A stretch of DNA of 64,000 nucleotides, taken from contig JAFAZH010000006.1 of assembly GCA_019239895.1 (NCBI GenBank), positions 62,001 through 126,000 of the forward strand. The letters are read 5' to 3'. Positions within the stretch are counted from its first letter, which is position 1, and the number at the start of each line of letters is the position of its first letter. The stretch comes from Abditibacteriaceae bacterium (lineage in GTDB: Bacteria; Armatimonadota; Abditibacteriia; Abditibacteriales; Abditibacteriaceae). Made by a program: the position numbers and the translations under genes. The notes under the pieces were generated by a model. That model was given only the letters and a program-made list of their open reading frames with translations. It had not been told where the DNA came from and did not search any database. Shown here piece after piece: positions 8,471 to 16,688 of the stretch.

Positions 8471-9234
8471 TCATCACTCGTTAGTATCTCCGGGCCATCC
8501 GTTAGAATCGCTATGGTGTGTTCATAGTGGGCCGAAAGCAAGCCGTCGGCGGTGACATACGTCCATTTATCGGCCAGTTGGCGCACATCATCGGTGCCCT
8601 CGTTGACCATTGGCTCAATGGCGATGACCATGCCAGCTTTGAGCTTTACGCCTTCACCGGGCGTGCCGTAATTTGGCACATTCGGCTCTTCCCACAAGGA
8701 ACGCCCCACACCATGCCCCACAAGTCCCTTCACGACACCATAACCATGACTTTCGATATGGTTCTGAATAGCCCAGCCAATGTCTCCCGTGCGATTACCG
8801 ACCGTAGCCTGTTTAATGCCAATAAAGAGAGCTTCTTTGGTTACCCGCATCAATCTTTCGGCACGCGGCGAAACCTCACCGACTCCGAAAGTGCCCGCTG
8901 TGTCGCCGATAAAACCATTTAAAAACGTGCCCACATCTAAAGACACTACATCGCCATTGTTGAAAGGAATATCGGAGGGAATACCATGCACCACGGCTTC
9001 GTTGACCGAGACGGTAATGGCGGCAGGGAAAGGCGGCCCACCGTGGCCGCGCTTGCCCAAGAAAGGGCTTTTCGCTCCGGCTTCTTCGAGAAAACGCCGC
9101 GCCCTGGCGTCGAGTTGGCGTGGCGTAGTGCCCACCGTGGCAGCTTCGCCGAGCGTGTTTAAGAGGCGCTGCGCCAAACGTCCACTTTTGCGCATAAGTT
9201 TCAAGTCTTGCGCGCTTTTAAGAATAATGGCCAT
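8467..9234 (-). CDS. map: Methionine aminopeptidase, type I
   Basis: 255 residues from the ATG at 9234 (MAIILKSAQDLKLMRKSG), the usual start of the family. The frame extends 16 codons upstream, but that start lies inside a hairpin and is not favoured. Metal ligands are visible in order: the Asp pair in VVSLDVGTFLNGFIGDTAGT, His in GLVGHGVGR, Glu in IAIEPMVNEG and Glu in AHYEHTIAI. HGIPSD is also conserved. The enzyme removes the N-terminal Met from nascent proteins in the cytoplasm. Here it lies outside the ribosomal-protein cluster where it is often found. Confidence 0.93.
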   Translation of the reverse strand: MAIILKSAQDLKLMRKSGRLAQRLLNTLGEAATVGTTPRQLDARARRFLEEAGAKSPFLGKRGHGGPPFPAAITVSVNEAVVHGIPSDIPFNNGDVVSLDVGTFLNGFIGDTAGTFGVGEVSPRAERLMRVTKEALFIGIKQATVGNRTGDIGWAIQNHIESHGYGVVKGLVGHGVGRSLWEEPNVPNYGTPGEGVKLKAGMVIAIEPMVNEGTDDVRQLADKWTYVTADGLLSAHYEHTIAILTDGPEILTSDE

Positions 9235-9262
9235 ACCGTTAGAAATTAAACTCGCGTAACAA

Positions 9263-9290
9263 GCAGGGGCATGGTCATCCATACCCCTGC
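9263..9290 (-). terminator. Hairpin between the 9331 gene and map
   Basis: A 12-bp stem with one mismatch (GCAGGGGCATGG at 9263-9274 with 9279-9290) and a TCAT loop. On the minus strand it is followed by TTGTTA, so a weak terminator for the upstream gene is likely. Confidence 0.5.
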
Positions 9291-9330
9291 GGTCTTGATC
9301 TAACCTTTAGAAATTTAGCGGCGATGCGGT

Positions 9331-9993
9331 CTAACGCGGGATGCGGTTAAGCCCGTTCAAAATTTGCGAGACATTGCCTACGGTCACTGGTGCATTCAGG
9401 TAATTACCGTTGTAGTTGACCCCACCATTGCCATAAGGCGAATACTGATTGTTGTTATTTTGATTGTAGCCTTGGTTGTAACCATAGGGCTGGTTGCCAG
9501 TGGGATAGCCACCGGTCGGGTTATAAAAGCCGACGCCGCCATTTTGCGTGTAGCCATTGTTACCATAACCGGTCTGCCCGCCAAAACCACCATAGCCACC
9601 ATTGCCGTTCTGTTGACTGTAAGAGGGCGAAACAAAAGTTTCCGTGGGAATAACATCGCCGCCTAAAATTTTAGCAATGCCCCCACTATAGACGTGGTTA
9701 ATTCTGATGGCTTGATATTGCTTCTGGCCAGGATTATCCGGGTCTTCATACTCGACCAGCAGAGTGTTCTGGGCGTCTACCGAAATGACATTAGTAATGC
9801 CCTGGGGTAAAGGCAGCGTGCCCTGGCCGTCTTGCTGCCCACCATTGGTGCCCCGGTTTTGACCATAGGCGCGTTGGCCAGACTGTTGTCCATAAGGCGC
9901 TTGCCCATACTGCGCGTGAGCAGGCAGGCATTCGATGCACGCCGCAACGAGGGCGGCTCCCATGAGGTAACGCTTCAGGTAACGTGTTTGCAT
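9331..9993 (-). CDS. Secreted Gly/Asn/Gln/Tyr-rich low-complexity protein
   Basis: 220 residues from the ATG at 9993, chosen because AAAGGAG lies 7 nt upstream and a signal peptide follows (LMGAALVAACIECLPAHA). A short ordered segment (ITNVISVDAQNTLLVEYEDP...INHVYSGGIAKILGG, about residues 60-110) resembles the short N-terminal repeats of secretins, but weakly. The remainder is YGQ, GGYGG and NNN low-complexity sequence ending VSQILNGLNRIPR. The gene starts 4 bp after the RNase Z-like gene, so the two are probably co-transcribed. Function unknown. Confidence 0.6.
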   Translation of the reverse strand: MQTRYLKRYLMGAALVAACIECLPAHAQYGQAPYGQQSGQRAYGQNRGTNGGQQDGQGTLPLPQGITNVISVDAQNTLLVEYEDPDNPGQKQYQAIRINHVYSGGIAKILGGDVIPTETFVSPSYSQQNGNGGYGGFGGQTGYGNNGYTQNGGVGFYNPTGGYPTGNQPYGYNQGYNQNNNNQYSPYGNGGVNYNGNYLNAPVTVGNVSQILNGLNRIPR

Positions 9994-9997
9994 GGCT

Positions 9998-11059
9998 TTA
10001 CTCCTTTGGCGATTTTTCCTTTGATTTTGCATCGGCATTCTGCTGGAAAGATCGCCCCCGTCTCCGTTTTGTTTCGACTTGTCTCGTTCCAGTTCGTGGC
10101 TCGGCTTTAGTGCTGTGGCTTGCAGGTGGCCCCGGCTCGCCGTTCCAGAACTGCATCAATCGGTCCCGATAAAGGCACCAGATTGGGAAATCTATTTTGT
10201 GACGCACCGCGCTCTGGCACGTTGCATCAGCAATATCCACCGTGCGATAGCGTCCAGAAATATGATACAACACAAGGGCCTTGGGTCGCACAGTGGAGGC
10301 TACGGCAACTGCTTCATCCAATGTGGCGTGCCACTGGTGCTTGCGTTCCCCGGCATCCACAATAGTCGCTTCGTGCAACAATAATTCCGCGCCCTGCACC
10401 ACCTGTGACTCAACGGGTAAGGTGTCCCCGCTAAACGCCACTAAAGTCGCCTCATACTCTTCGGTGAGACTCTGCACACTCTGCCGCCCCTCGGTTCTGG
10501 CACGGGTGCTAATTTCTTCTTGCGTTAGACCTGCATACTCCGGCTTCAAGCGTCGCCGCGTCTCGACAACTTTATAGCCGAGGGTCAATCGCCCTCGAAT
10601 GTGCCGGGTTGGAAAGGTTACCACTCGTCGCCCGCCGCGAGCGCCACTCTGCTTCGGTTGCCCCGTTGCGCTGCCTGTTGGTTGATGGTTGGCAGTCAGG
10701 GCAAAGGTGTCGCCAGCATCTAAAGGAATCCAACGCAGAGCAAAGGGTAAGCGGGTCGCTGTGCGCTCTAAGTAAAGCTGCATATCCGCCACAAACATAT
10801 CATCACGCGGATAATAAATTTCTAAGGGCTTTTCGGTGTCGCCCATGCCCGCAGCCCGACTCCATAACAGCGAGGGCAACCCCGAAATGTGGTCAATGTG
10901 CCCGTGCGTTAATAAGACACGCTCAATCGCAAACCCACCATTGCCCAGACTTGTCGCTGCGCCTTCGCCACAATCAATCAGCAAGTGATCGGGTTTATAG
11001 AAAATCCAGGTTGAGTATAAAGCCTTTGAATGCCCAAAAAGCAGCGCCGCAACATCCAC
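9998..11059 (-). CDS. Metallo-beta-lactamase fold hydrolase, RNase Z-like
   Basis: 353 residues from a GTG at 11059. The MBL zinc motif is THGHIDHISG near residue 52. A later conserved Asp (AFSGDT) and His residues (LLHEAT, KHQWHATLDEA, LYHISGRY) fit the tRNase Z/ElaC subfamily. The protein lacks the usual N-terminal beta strand with GTG(A/S)xxP and starts directly with the LLFGHSKAL segment. The last 45 residues are basic and low complexity. An extended -10 box (TGCTATACT) ends 6 nt before the GTG, so the message may be leaderless. Predicted to process tRNA 3' ends, but other MBL activity is possible. Confidence 0.72.
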   Translation of the reverse strand: MDVAALLFGHSKALYSTWIFYKPDHLLIDCGEGAATSLGNGGFAIERVLLTHGHIDHISGLPSLLWSRAAGMGDTEKPLEIYYPRDDMFVADMQLYLERTATRLPFALRWIPLDAGDTFALTANHQPTGSATGQPKQSGARGGRRVVTFPTRHIRGRLTLGYKVVETRRRLKPEYAGLTQEEISTRARTEGRQSVQSLTEEYEATLVAFSGDTLPVESQVVQGAELLLHEATIVDAGERKHQWHATLDEAVAVASTVRPKALVLYHISGRYRTVDIADATCQSAVRHKIDFPIWCLYRDRLMQFWNGEPGPPASHSTKAEPRTGTRQVETKRRRGRSFQQNADAKSKEKSPKE

Positions 11060-11065
11060 AGCTAA

Positions 11066-11074
11066 AGTATAGCA
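11066..11074 (-). promoter_or_regulatory. Extended -10 promoter of the RNase Z-like gene, leaderless
   Basis: The minus strand reads TGCTATACT, an extended -10 box, with 6 nt between the hexamer (11066-11071) and the GTG at 11059. The expected transcription start falls at or next to the start codon. The -35 position lies in the inverted repeat at 11080 and is poor. Confidence 0.45.
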
Positions 11075-11079
11075 ACCGT

Positions 11080-11183
11080 CGGTAGTCGGTGGTCAGTAGT
11101 CGGTGGGGGAGACCAAGCGAGTACGACTTCGTTAACCTTTGGTTTTCCTCAACCGGCTACCGACTACTGACCACCGACTACCG
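11080..11183. repeat. Perfect 25-bp inverted repeat of GTCGGTA/GTCGGTG heptads
   Basis: The left arm (11080-11104) and right arm (11159-11183) are exact reverse complements. Each arm is built of 7-nt units such as CGGTAGT, CGGTGGT, CAGTAGT. The right arm forms the last codons and the TAG stop of the polysaccharide deacetylase gene. Confidence 0.85.
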
Positions 11184-11910
11184 CCTCCGGCATGGGAATG
11201 AAGCTTAAACCTCGTTTGCGGGCTTCGCGCACAATGGAGGGCAGGGCTTCCGGGGTGCCAGGGCCAGCGTCATGAAGGAGGACGACATCACCAGGGCGTA
11301 AGCCATCTTTGACACCCTTGGCAATGTCGTGGGCCGGAGGACGCCGCCAGTCGCCCACGTTGTTGCTCCACCAGGCCATTGTGATGCCATTAGCATATAA
11401 ATAGTCCATGACATCGCGGTTTAAGCCGCCACCGGGCGGACGAAAGAGACGAGTTTTAAGTGGCACATGCTCACTGTTGTAGATGGCTTGAATTGAGTTG
11501 AAGCAAGTTTCAACCTCGTGCCGGTATTCAGCGGGCGAAACACGGGTAAGATTATGGTGATATTGCGAGTGATTAGCTAAATGATGGCCTTCGCGGACAA
11601 TGCGGTGGGCTAATTCAGGATAGAGCCGTAAGCCATCTCCGACCACGAAAAAAGAGGCTTTAACGCCAGTGCGTTGAAGCGCCGCCAGCAGAAGTGGGGT
11701 CGTCATCGGGTGGGGCGCATCATCGAAAGTGAGCGAGACATTGGCACTAACCGGATCAAGATGCTCGATGTGCCGCAACCTCAGAATCGGAGCCGGTGGC
11801 CGCCAGGTGCAGTAAGAAACCCACACTGCCACGGTAACGGCGGCAAAAGAGAGCCACCGTGCCGCATTACGCGCTTTATCGCTTGCCAATAACCCTTCTA
11901 ATCGTATCAT
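11164..11910 (-). CDS. Polysaccharide deacetylase (NodB homology, CE4)
   Basis: 248 residues. An N-terminal hydrophobic segment (residues 18-34) acts as signal anchor. CE4 motifs follow: TFDDAPHP (motif 1, catalytic base and metal Asp), HSQYHH (motif 2, metal His), RPPGG (motif 3), WSNNVGDW (motif 4) and LLHD (motif 5). The enzyme removes N-acetyl groups from peptidoglycan or another exported polymer. The final residues VVGGQ and the stop are encoded by the right arm of the flanking heptad inverted repeat, so the C-terminus was probably rewritten by the repeat. Confidence 0.88.
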   Translation of the reverse strand: MIRLEGLLASDKARNAARWLSFAAVTVAVWVSYCTWRPPAPILRLRHIEHLDPVSANVSLTFDDAPHPMTTPLLLAALQRTGVKASFFVVGDGLRLYPELAHRIVREGHHLANHSQYHHNLTRVSPAEYRHEVETCFNSIQAIYNSEHVPLKTRLFRPPGGGLNRDVMDYLYANGITMAWWSNNVGDWRRPPAHDIAKGVKDGLRPGDVVLLHDAGPGTPEALPSIVREARKRGLSFIPMPEAVVGGQ

Positions 11911-11938
11911 AGACCTGAAAGTAACCCTGGACTCAGAC

Positions 11939-14062
11939 TCAATAATATTGTTTGTAACGCTGTCCGTTACCGCCGTGGATTATTCGCCAGCGTGTGCCAC
12001 TGCCTCCAGAATGACGTTCTCCCGCACCAGAGCCATAATGATGATAATGGGAATTATTGCCGTAGTGATGATAGCCATAAGTTTGAGAACCATAATGGTG
12101 GTAGCCCACATGACCACTACTGTTATTTATTGGAGCGTGTGATTTAGCCACATGGCTTTGTCCCCAGGTGCGCTTGACCGTAGTGGGATGATTGACGCGA
12201 CGAGGAGGAGCCGGGCGAGTGGCGCGATGTGGTGCTACAGGATGGGGTTTAGCGATAACGCGAACGCGGAGGGGCTTAGATTTAGCCGCCGCTCTTAGTT
12301 GAGGTGCGGGCTTGACTAATGGCTTGACTGGTGGTTTAGCTGCATGTTGAGGTGAAGCGTGTGGTTGCAATTTTGGGGGCCGCCTGACGGTTCCCGGTGG
12401 CATCCCTATCTGTGGCTTCACCGTCGGCACATGACCTGATGGGTGTGGCTGCACCAAAGTGTTTGCCGTTGGAACCTGCACGGTTGGAGCTTTAGTGGCC
12501 GCTGGTTGTGGTGTGTTGGTGGGTTGTGGAGCGGGCCGAGGCGTCAACGTTGGTAAGGGACGCGGTGTTGGTCTGGGAGTCACCGTGGGACGTGGGTTGG
12601 GAACAGGTGTCACTGTTGGTTCAGGGGTTGGCGTTGGGAGCGGTGTTAGCGTTGGAGCGGGAGTTACGGTAGGCACTGGCGCTGGTGTCGGCACGGGCGT
12701 TGGTTTGGGCGACTGTGGAGCCGAGGCTGGTAATACCCGCGGGTTGATGTAAAGCAGCGAGCGATAGCGTAACCACAGCCCCCCATCCACATGAGCCGCA
12801 TTGACCCATTGTGGGGCATTGGCTAAGTGCAGGTTGCGCCGTGCTACCGAAGCCGTGAAGACGGGCACCGCGCCTGTGGCAAAGATAAAACTGCGTGAAG
12901 CTTTAACATGAGGATCGTTCAGGATGACCCCCACCACATCTACATTTTGCACAAAGGGATCGGCATGGTAGGTGCCGCGCACAATTTGAGCTGCCGTTTC
13001 CACCACCTGCCGCCGCTCGGCCACGCCTTCATTTTTAATCTCAAAGCGCACCACGGCACAGCGATAGTTCGATGTCCCCAGGCGCACCTGTGCTACATCC
13101 ACGTTGATAATCCGATGTGGCAGATGCAACGCCTGTAATGCATTGAGCAGCTTGGTTTCCGCTTCTGGCAGATGCCCACCCAGTTGAGTTGAGTTATCCG
13201 TCACGGCGTCTGCTGCGGACGCTCCAGTCGTCACACCTTCGCCCTCGCGTGCTGCTGTGTCGCGCATCGCACTGGCCTCTTTGTTGATGTCGGCAGTTTG
13301 CGCCGCCGCATTTGAAGTTCCCCCCACAGTGCCAGGGGGAGATTGGGCAATGGGTGATGCGGTCGCGGCGGACTCATGAAATAACCCTCTTAATTTGGAG
13401 CCGTAATGTGGCATGTGCCATAAGGAAAATAAGGTAATCAGCACAACGGCTAACACGGCTGCCCCGGAGAAGAGCGCCTGATGCCGTGCCCGCCAAATCA
13501 GGCGACGGCCATCGCGTGAAGGAATCTGTAAGGAGATGCGGCAGCCCGCCAGTGCCAGTGCTCCCCAGGCACCGCCTAAGGCCGCTCCTGAGCCGACATC
13601 TACCGGATAATTAGTGCCACAAAAAACGCGGGTAAAGCAAAAGAGCAAAACCGCAGCGGTGGCCGCCAAACCTGCGGTTGGCCAGGTGGCCCAGATCATA
13701 ACAGCCAGACTTGCCGCCAACATCACTTCCGGGCTGGGAAAGGAGTTGTCATTCGGCTCTACCACCAGGGCATTGACATAATGTGTCATGCTGGGGCGCG
13801 GTGATAGCATATCAGTGCCCAGCACCCGTTGGGCAAACGCGTTTACCCCAACCATTGTGAGGGCGCAGAGAATACCTGCGAAGAGAGCGGCTACCGCCAC
13901 CCGCCAGCGGGATGGAGCACGTCGCGGACGAGGCACCAAAATCAGGAAAACTGCGAGCACCGTCGCTAAAATCGGCACCGCACTGACGTAGTAAAGTCGT
14001 AAGGCCGCGTCCACAAAAGCGATGTGTCCGGCCCAACCGTTAATTAAGTAGAAGAGTTGCAC
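11939..14062 (-). CDS. Degenerate PAP2-like membrane protein fused to a long Pro/Thr and YHHYG-repeat tail
   Basis: 707 residues from a GTG at 14062. Residues 1-225 have about six membrane helices in the order of the PAP2/undecaprenyl-diphosphatase fold. The catalytic positions are changed: the first motif ends SPRP without the usual Lys, PSGH is FPSPE, and SRxxxxxHxxxD is [12 protein letters not shown] with Asn for His. Another helix sits near 226. Residues about 295-440 form an unrecognised alpha/beta domain. From 455 there is a PTP/PTPxPTVTP-rich stretch, a basic Pro/Lys region and a C-terminus with YHHYGS/YHHYGN units. Probably an envelope structural or binding protein, not an active phosphatase. 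Confidence 0.65.
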   Translation of the reverse strand: MQLFYLINGWAGHIAFVDAALRLYYVSAVPILATVLAVFLILVPRPRRAPSRWRVAVAALFAGILCALTMVGVNAFAQRVLGTDMLSPRPSMTHYVNALVVEPNDNSFPSPEVMLAASLAVMIWATWPTAGLAATAAVLLFCFTRVFCGTNYPVDVGSGAALGGAWGALALAGCRISLQIPSRDGRRLIWRARHQALFSGAAVLAVVLITLFSLWHMPHYGSKLRGLFHESAATASPIAQSPPGTVGGTSNAAAQTADINKEASAMRDTAAREGEGVTTGASAADAVTDNSTQLGGHLPEAETKLLNALQALHLPHRIINVDVAQVRLGTSNYRCAVVRFEIKNEGVAERRQVVETAAQIVRGTYHADPFVQNVDVVGVILNDPHVKASRSFIFATGAVPVFTASVARRNLHLANAPQWVNAAHVDGGLWLRYRSLLYINPRVLPASAPQSPKPTPVPTPAPVPTVTPAPTLTPLPTPTPEPTVTPVPNPRPTVTPRPTPRPLPTLTPRPAPQPTNTPQPAATKAPTVQVPTANTLVQPHPSGHVPTVKPQIGMPPGTVRRPPKLQPHASPQHAAKPPVKPLVKPAPQLRAAAKSKPLRVRVIAKPHPVAPHRATRPAPPRRVNHPTTVKRTWGQSHVAKSHAPINNSSGHVGYHHYGSQTYGYHHYGNNSHYHHYGSGAGERHSGGSGTRWRIIHGGNGQRYKQYY

Positions 14063-14073
14063 AAGCCAGAGTG

Positions 14074-14079
14074 ATTATA
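14074..14079 (-). promoter_or_regulatory. TATAAT -10 box with a very short leader
   Basis: A perfect TATAAT on the minus strand lies 11 nt before the GTG of the PAP2-like gene, predicting a leader of only about 4 nt. Confidence 0.4.
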
Positions 14080-14132
14080 AGAAGTTCATGGTGCCATCGG
14101 CAATAACAAGCGTCAACTCTCACCTCAACACT

Positions 14133-14308
14133 TTCTCACCACAGAGACACAGAGGCACAGAGATTTTAGAGAAGATTTGAGGATAGAGAATAGAAGATAC
14201 AAGATCGGAACAGCTTGAGCCACTCCTGTTATTGTCTATTCTCCATCTTTCCATCTCTCCATCTTCTCTCCTCAAAATCTCTGTGCCTCTGTGTCTCTGT
14301 GGTGAGAA
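14133..14308. repeat. 35-bp perfect inverted repeat with inner heptads (CACAGAG/GAGGATA type)
   Basis: Arms 14133-14167 and 14274-14308 match exactly and contain an 8-nt periodic CACAGAGA/CACAGAGG core. The interior on the left reads GAGGATA, GAGAATA, GAAGATA, CAAGATC in 7-nt steps, answered by TCTCCAT-type units on the right. The element fills most of the divergent gap 14063-14350. The same family is seen at 58184-58300 and, reduced, at 26641-26700. Confidence 0.88.
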
Positions 14309-14334
14309 ACGCTGGGGTGCAGGTCACTTAAGCC

Positions 14335-14343
14335 TGGTATAAT
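14335..14343 (+). promoter_or_regulatory. Extended -10 promoter, leaderless, for the PhnP-like gene
   Basis: TGGTATAAT (extended -10 box, hexamer 14338-14343) is followed by 7 nt and then the ATG at 14351. The predicted transcription start coincides with the A of ATG, and no Shine-Dalgarno fits. Confidence 0.6.
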
Positions 14344-14350
14344 GGGCGTC

Positions 14351-15169
14351 ATGGAACTTCTCTTGCTTGGCACTGCTGCCGCTGAAGGTTGGCCTGCGCC
14401 CTATTGTGTTTGTCCTTATTGTGAAGAGGCTCGTCGTCGTGGCGGCCCTAATTTACGCGCCCGCTCCGGGGCGTTAATAGATGATGACCTTAAGATTGAC
14501 CATAGCGCCGACACTGTGCTGCACATGCAACGCTGTGGCCGCTCCCTGGCGCGTGTCCGCACCCTCGTTTTTACGCACCAACACTCTGACCACATTATTC
14601 CCTTAGAAATGCAATGGGCCGCGCCACCCTTTACCCAGACTCCTCCTGCGGAACCAATTGCCGTCTATGGTAACGAACAGGTGATGGAACTACTGCGAAC
14701 TGCTTTTCCAGAACCCGCTAAGAAGAACCTCGATTTCCACCTGATAAAACCCTTAGAGCCGATCACCACCGTTACTGAAGACACCATTTTGCCCATGCCC
14801 GCCGACCATGTGCAAGGCGCACTAGTGTTACGCATCACCCGCCAGGGCAAAACCGTATTTTACGGCCATGATTCCGGGTTCTATCCTGAAGCAACGCTCG
14901 ACGCTCTCAGTGATGGCACTCTACTGGATATTGCTCTCATGGACTGCACCAATGGTGGTCAGGAAACCAGCAATCGCGGCCATATGGGTATCAGCGGCGT
15001 GGCACAAATGACTGAGGAGTTACGTAAACGTGGTGCTATCACCGATGCCACGCGGGTTATCGCTACCCACTTTTCCCACAATGGCGGTCTACTGCATGAA
15101 GAACTCGTCCACGCCTTTCTCCCTCATAACATCGAAGTCGCCTATGATGGGATGGTCGTGAAAGTGTAG
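14351..15169 (+). CDS. MBL-fold phosphodiesterase, PhnP-like
   Basis: 272 residues from the ATG at 14351; an in-frame ATG at 14342 lies inside the -10 box and cannot be the start. An N-terminal cysteine cluster (YCVCPYCEEA) is typical of the PhnP/YycJ-like group with a structural zinc. The MBL motif is FTHQHSDHIIPLE near residue 78, followed by PADHVQG, FYGHDSG and ATHFSHNGG. Likely a cyclic-phosphodiester hydrolase. No phn genes are nearby, so the real substrate may differ. The gene converges on pabB, with only a heptad inverted repeat between the stops. Confidence 0.8.
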   Translation: MELLLLGTAAAEGWPAPYCVCPYCEEARRRGGPNLRARSGALIDDDLKIDHSADTVLHMQRCGRSLARVRTLVFTHQHSDHIIPLEMQWAAPPFTQTPPAEPIAVYGNEQVMELLRTAFPEPAKKNLDFHLIKPLEPITTVTEDTILPMPADHVQGALVLRITRQGKTVFYGHDSGFYPEATLDALSDGTLLDIALMDCTNGGQETSNRGHMGISGVAQMTEELRKRGAITDATRVIATHFSHNGGLLHEELVHAFLPHNIEVAYDGMVVKV

Positions 15170-15173
15170 GGTA

Positions 15174-15280
15174 GGATACAAGAGGTAGGATGCTGGATAC
15201 TGGATGTGCCTAATTTTGAAATCCATTCCTGTTAAGATGGATTGAAGTATCTGGTATCCAGCATCCTACCTCTTGTATCC
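15174..15280. repeat. 27-bp perfect inverted repeat of GGATAC/GGATG heptads between convergent genes
   Basis: Arms 15174-15200 and 15254-15280 are exact reverse complements with 7-nt periodic GGAT elements (AGGATGC, TGGATAC, TGGATG). An inner palindrome AATCCAT/ATGGATT sits in the loop. The left arm begins 5 bp after the stop of the PhnP-like gene. The right arm encodes the last residues and TAG stop of pabB. Confidence 0.87.
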
Positions 15281-16486
15281 AGCCCCCAATGCTCTTTTTA
15301 ACCCTTGCGCCTTCAACAACATTTCCGCGTACTCAGAGTCGGGTCTACTGTCTGCGACGATGCCGCCGCCGACATGGAAGTAAGCCTTGTCTCGGATGCA
15401 GGTGATAGTGCGAATGGCGACGTTCCACTCCATATCACCATTGAAACCAAAATAGCCGATGGCTCCCATCGCCACGCTGCGTCGCACTGGTTCCAGTTCA
15501 TCAATAATTTGCATGGCGCGTATCTTGGGTGCCCCGGTGATGGAACCGCAAGGGAAAGCGGCACGTATGGCGTCAACTCCATCCAGGTCATCCCGTAGAG
15601 TGCCAGTTACAGTAGAGACCAAGTGATGCAGAGTTGGGAAGGTTTCTACTTCAAATAAATGTGGCACCGCCACCGTGCCCCAGTCGCACACGCGCCCTAA
15701 ATCATTGCGCAGTAAGTCCACAATCATGACGTTTTCGGCACGATCCTTTAGCGAGTATTGCAGCACCTCCTTTAACTGACCATCCTCTTCGGTATTATAT
15801 CCGCGCCGGATCGTGCCCTTTATCGGCTGTGCTGTGAGTTGTTGGTTTTCCAGTTTCAGAAATCGTTCTGGCGAATTGGAGACAATTGCTAAATCATCCC
15901 ATTCTAAAAGAGCTGAGAAGGGCATGGGATGAGCGTGGCGCAGATGCTCGTAAAGTTCTTGGGGTGGACAGGGCAGGGGGGACTGGAATCGCTGCGTGAA
16001 ATTCGCCTGGTATATATCTCCGGCAGCGATATATTCTTGAATCTTCGTCACCGCCTGGAGGTAATCTGGCTGGGCTACTGGCAGAGCGTTTATTGCTTTC
16101 CGCTGCTTATCTTCATCCACAGCAGGGAGTGGCGAAGCTGGTAGGTGATGGCTCTCTTCTAAGGCTTCATAGAACACCAGGCGAATATCTGGTACCCCTA
16201 AGTCATCTGAGGGTGAATTGCTGCCAAAAGCGCGTGGCTCTAACTGACGGGCAAAATCATAACTGATAAAGCCAATGGAGGCTCCGGCCACGCCCACGTT
16301 GGCACGGCACCAGCGTAACGCGTGTTGTATCTCCGCTAAAGCATCCCCTGTGCCACTCCGAAACGGCAATGCCTCCTGCTCAACCTGCCATTGCCACGCG
16401 CCATCCTTAGCCTCAAAAACTGCAAAAGGCCGCGCCCCTTGCAGGCGACGGCCCTCGAAATCAAGAACAATCTGGCATGGCAACAT
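15266..16486 (-). CDS. pabB: Aminodeoxychorismate synthase component I
   Basis: 406 residues. The chorismate-binding domain is complete. PIKGTIRRG carries the Lys that marks PabB (TrpE has Ala), DLLRNDLGRVC, FPCGSITGAPKIRAM and YFHVGGGIVADS follow. The product makes 4-amino-4-deoxychorismate for folate with a glutamine amidotransferase subunit not seen in this window. The protein is shorter than E. coli PabB at its N-terminus but the core is intact. The last four residues (GYKR) and stop lie in the right arm of the heptad repeat. Confidence 0.9.
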   Translation of the reverse strand: MLPCQIVLDFEGRRLQGARPFAVFEAKDGAWQWQVEQEALPFRSGTGDALAEIQHALRWCRANVGVAGASIGFISYDFARQLEPRAFGSNSPSDDLGVPDIRLVFYEALEESHHLPASPLPAVDEDKQRKAINALPVAQPDYLQAVTKIQEYIAAGDIYQANFTQRFQSPLPCPPQELYEHLRHAHPMPFSALLEWDDLAIVSNSPERFLKLENQQLTAQPIKGTIRRGYNTEEDGQLKEVLQYSLKDRAENVMIVDLLRNDLGRVCDWGTVAVPHLFEVETFPTLHHLVSTVTGTLRDDLDGVDAIRAAFPCGSITGAPKIRAMQIIDELEPVRRSVAMGAIGYFGFNGDMEWNVAIRTITCIRDKAYFHVGGGIVADSRPDSEYAEMLLKAQGLKRALGAGYKR

Positions 16487-16522
16487 AGATCACATAGCTA
16501 AGCGAAGAGGAGAGTGCGGCAA

Positions 16523-16626
16523 GTGGAGACTATGGAACCCGAAGCGTGAGCGACGGGCTTTGGTATGAGTCCCTGGAAACTGTAAGTTAAGCCCGTCGCT
16601 CACGCTCCGGGTTCCATAGTCTCCAC
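16523..16626. repeat. 38-bp inverted repeat (37/38), REP-like
   Basis: Arms 16523-16560 and 16589-16626 differ at one base and enclose 28 nt. The core CCCGAAGCGTGAGCGACGGG is itself palindromic in character. It fills the gap between the pabB start and the SDR stop. Confidence 0.85.
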
Positions 16627-16688
16627 TCCCAGTTAGAATCCTTGTCTCCCTCTTGGCGCTCTTGGCGTCCTTGGCGGTTCAATCTAAC

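Noticed and set aside
12459-12752. Gly/Val repeat ORF opposite the PTP region
   Set aside because: Antisense shadow of the Pro/Thr repeat of the PAP2-like gene.
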